Shown: piece by piece, positions 62,791 through 64,000 of the stretch
Layout: each line of letters starts with the position of its first letter
How positions within the stretch are numbered: the stretch's first letter is position 1
Virus record (IMG/VR): IMGVR_UViG_3300050821_001527
Location: 1-64,000 of that record
Reading direction: 5' to 3' (one strand)
Length of the DNA: 64,000 nucleotides
Source of the DNA: a virus
Notes under the pieces: generated by a model
Databases searched by the model: none
Told to the model about the DNA's origin: nothing
What the model saw: only the letters and a program-made list of their open reading frames with translations
Position numbers and translations under genes: made by a program

Positions 62791-64000
62791 ATGAATTGTA
62801 GCGGTTTTCTACTTGGGATGAGCGGCAACGGTTTCCGAACAGGAAGCCTGCTGGCATATTATGATTTGACCGTGCCCGAAAGCCTGCTATATCCGAACCT
62901 CAAATTCGACCCGTCTTTCTCCTTCGTTGAGGCCGGTGAAGATGCTTTGGAAGATAATTCTGATGACGTAATCACAGATATTTCAGGGGATGCTATTGAG
63001 GTCGCGGCGGCGTTTTACATCAACCTAGATGCGGTTCCGGGCGTTATTCTCGGAACGATTCCAAATATCAGCGGCCAAATGTCCGTTCAAATCGGACGAG
63101 ACTTGGAACTCCAGAATCTTCATTGCCTTTTCGACTTTGACTTTAATGCCTGTAGCAATACCGGAGCTACCGAAGCCACCATTCTCTTGACTTCCAGACG
63201 AGAGCATAATGACACTTCCGGCTTCGTGTTCGGAATCAATTCAAGCAATCGCTTGTTCTTCGAGAATAATGGGAAAATCAGGACTCTCAACCAAGAACTC
63301 AGGGATAAAAACATTATTGGCTTGAGTATCGCCCAAAATCAATACGTCAATTTCGGGGTTTTTGACTTCACGACCAATTCGTTCGTAAGCGAAAGCCTGA
63401 CGAACCCATTATCCAAGAGTTTGGACGACCTTTTCCTGATTAGCTACCCAAGCGGCGACCATTCCGTATATTCCGGGGCAATGGGCAATCTTAACCATTT
63501 CGCCATCCTTGATGACGTGATTTTGGACAGGTATGACCTAGCCCTCTCTCTTTTCTGCACAAACGCCTCCACAATCGCCTATACGACCACGGGAAGGCTC
63601 ATCTCGGTAAATGGGGTAACGGGCGTCAACATCTATGAAAGCGGCGTGACGGGCTTCCAGACGTTTACTGGGGCCATCCTAAAAGAAGATAGCACGACGG
63701 TCACGGGTATCTACACTTTGGGGGTCAGCGGGTTGATTTTGACGGACACTCGTATTTTACCCATCGTCATTACTGGTGGAGCGGTAACTTTCACTTCATA
63801 CTCATCTGTTTTGGGGTATAATCAAAGCGAAATCAAGGGATATTCCCGCTTTGACGGTATTTTTGGTAATGATTTGAACGGTAGTCAAGTCGAAGTTTAC
63901 TACTACGACAAATTCCAGCCATATAAAAATATCAATTTATCGAATTTTATATTGCCAAACGTGGGAAATTCACTTCATCCAAATCTCTATGTAAATGGCC
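62791..64000 (+). CDS. Tail fibre/tip protein, partial (more than 403 aa)
   Basis: Open from ATG 62791 to the end of the window without a stop. Starts MNCSGFLLGMSGNGFRTGSL. Residues ~60-260 look like a concanavalin/LamG-type beta sandwich (AAAFYINLDAVPGVILG, FGINSSNRLFFENNGKI, YSGAMGNLNHFAILDDV), often used for glycan binding in phage fibres. Beta-rich continuation follows. Likely a receptor-contacting tail tip protein; the domain call is by pattern only. Confidence 0.6.
   Translation, partial: MNCSGFLLGMSGNGFRTGSLLAYYDLTVPESLLYPNLKFDPSFSFVEAGEDALEDNSDDVITDISGDAIEVAAAFYINLDAVPGVILGTIPNISGQMSVQIGRDLELQNLHCLFDFDFNACSNTGATEATILLTSRREHNDTSGFVFGINSSNRLFFENNGKIRTLNQELRDKNIIGLSIAQNQYVNFGVFDFTTNSFVSESLTNPLSKSLDDLFLISYPSGDHSVYSGAMGNLNHFAILDDVILDRYDLALSLFCTNASTIAYTTTGRLISVNGVTGVNIYESGVTGFQTFTGAILKEDSTTVTGIYTLGVSGLILTDTRILPIVITGGAVTFTSYSSVLGYNQSEIKGYSRFDGIFGNDLNGSQVEVYYYDKFQPYKNINLSNFILPNVGNSLHPNLYVNG

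Overview
The window is a contiguous piece of a tailed double-stranded DNA phage (Caudoviricetes) or of a provirus. No rRNA, no recognisable tRNA and no bacterial housekeeping operon was seen. From about 23 kb to the end it follows the usual virion order: PhoH-like ATPase, a putative late sigma factor, XPF/ERCC4-type nuclease, large terminase, fibres, portal, prohead protease with scaffold, decoration protein, major capsid protein, connectors, tail tube, tail chaperone candidates, a 2491-residue tape measure protein and distal tail proteins. No sheath gene was seen, so a siphovirus with a very long tail (about 370 nm at roughly 0.15 nm per residue) is my inference. The host is unknown. A secreted YadA-head-like protein and a secreted malectin domain would fit a Gram-negative host, possibly of the Verrucomicrobia/Planctomycetes group, but this is weak.

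Region 1 (1-18,110) holds early or accessory genes. Forward genes occupy 33-4181. Reverse genes occupy 4141-18,075, mostly in units of one to three genes. Most units have their own sigma70-like promoter of one rigid layout: TTGACA, 16-17 nt, TAnnnT, 6 nt, ATG. The mRNA should therefore start at or next to the start codon (leaderless). Eleven copies of a ~67-nt element made of three consecutive hairpins lie between the end of one reverse unit and the promoter of the next. Recognisable products are an exported SleB-like wall hydrolase, a MESH1/SpoT-like HD hydrolase, a kinase-fold protein, a CCA-adding/poly(A)-polymerase-like protein, a phosphoribosyltransferase, a gp88-like protein, a HicA-like protein, a winged-helix protein and a 50-residue prepilin-like peptide. 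Two promoters at about 9.13 and 9.40 kb drive no convincing ORF and probably make structured RNAs.

Region 2 (18,110-18,576) is non-coding. It lies at the divergence between the reverse early genes and the forward late genes and carries six copies of a TCCGGC-type motif, so it is a candidate origin or control region.

Region 3 (18,577-64,000) is almost entirely forward. It starts with an exported cassette: a 1086-residue beta-roll adhesin-like protein, a malectin-domain protein and a small exported protein. Virion genes follow. Transcription units here start with a different motif, (A)nGTGTAATAT, and several leading genes have Shine-Dalgarno-like sequences. A sigma-like protein at 25,277-25,960 is the natural candidate to read that motif. 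HNH endonucleases and fragments of them sit at module borders, two with their own copy of the late motif. The tape measure protein carries several domains resembling nucleases, a kinase and an acetyltransferase, placed between repeated GFVPN(L/F)-type motifs.
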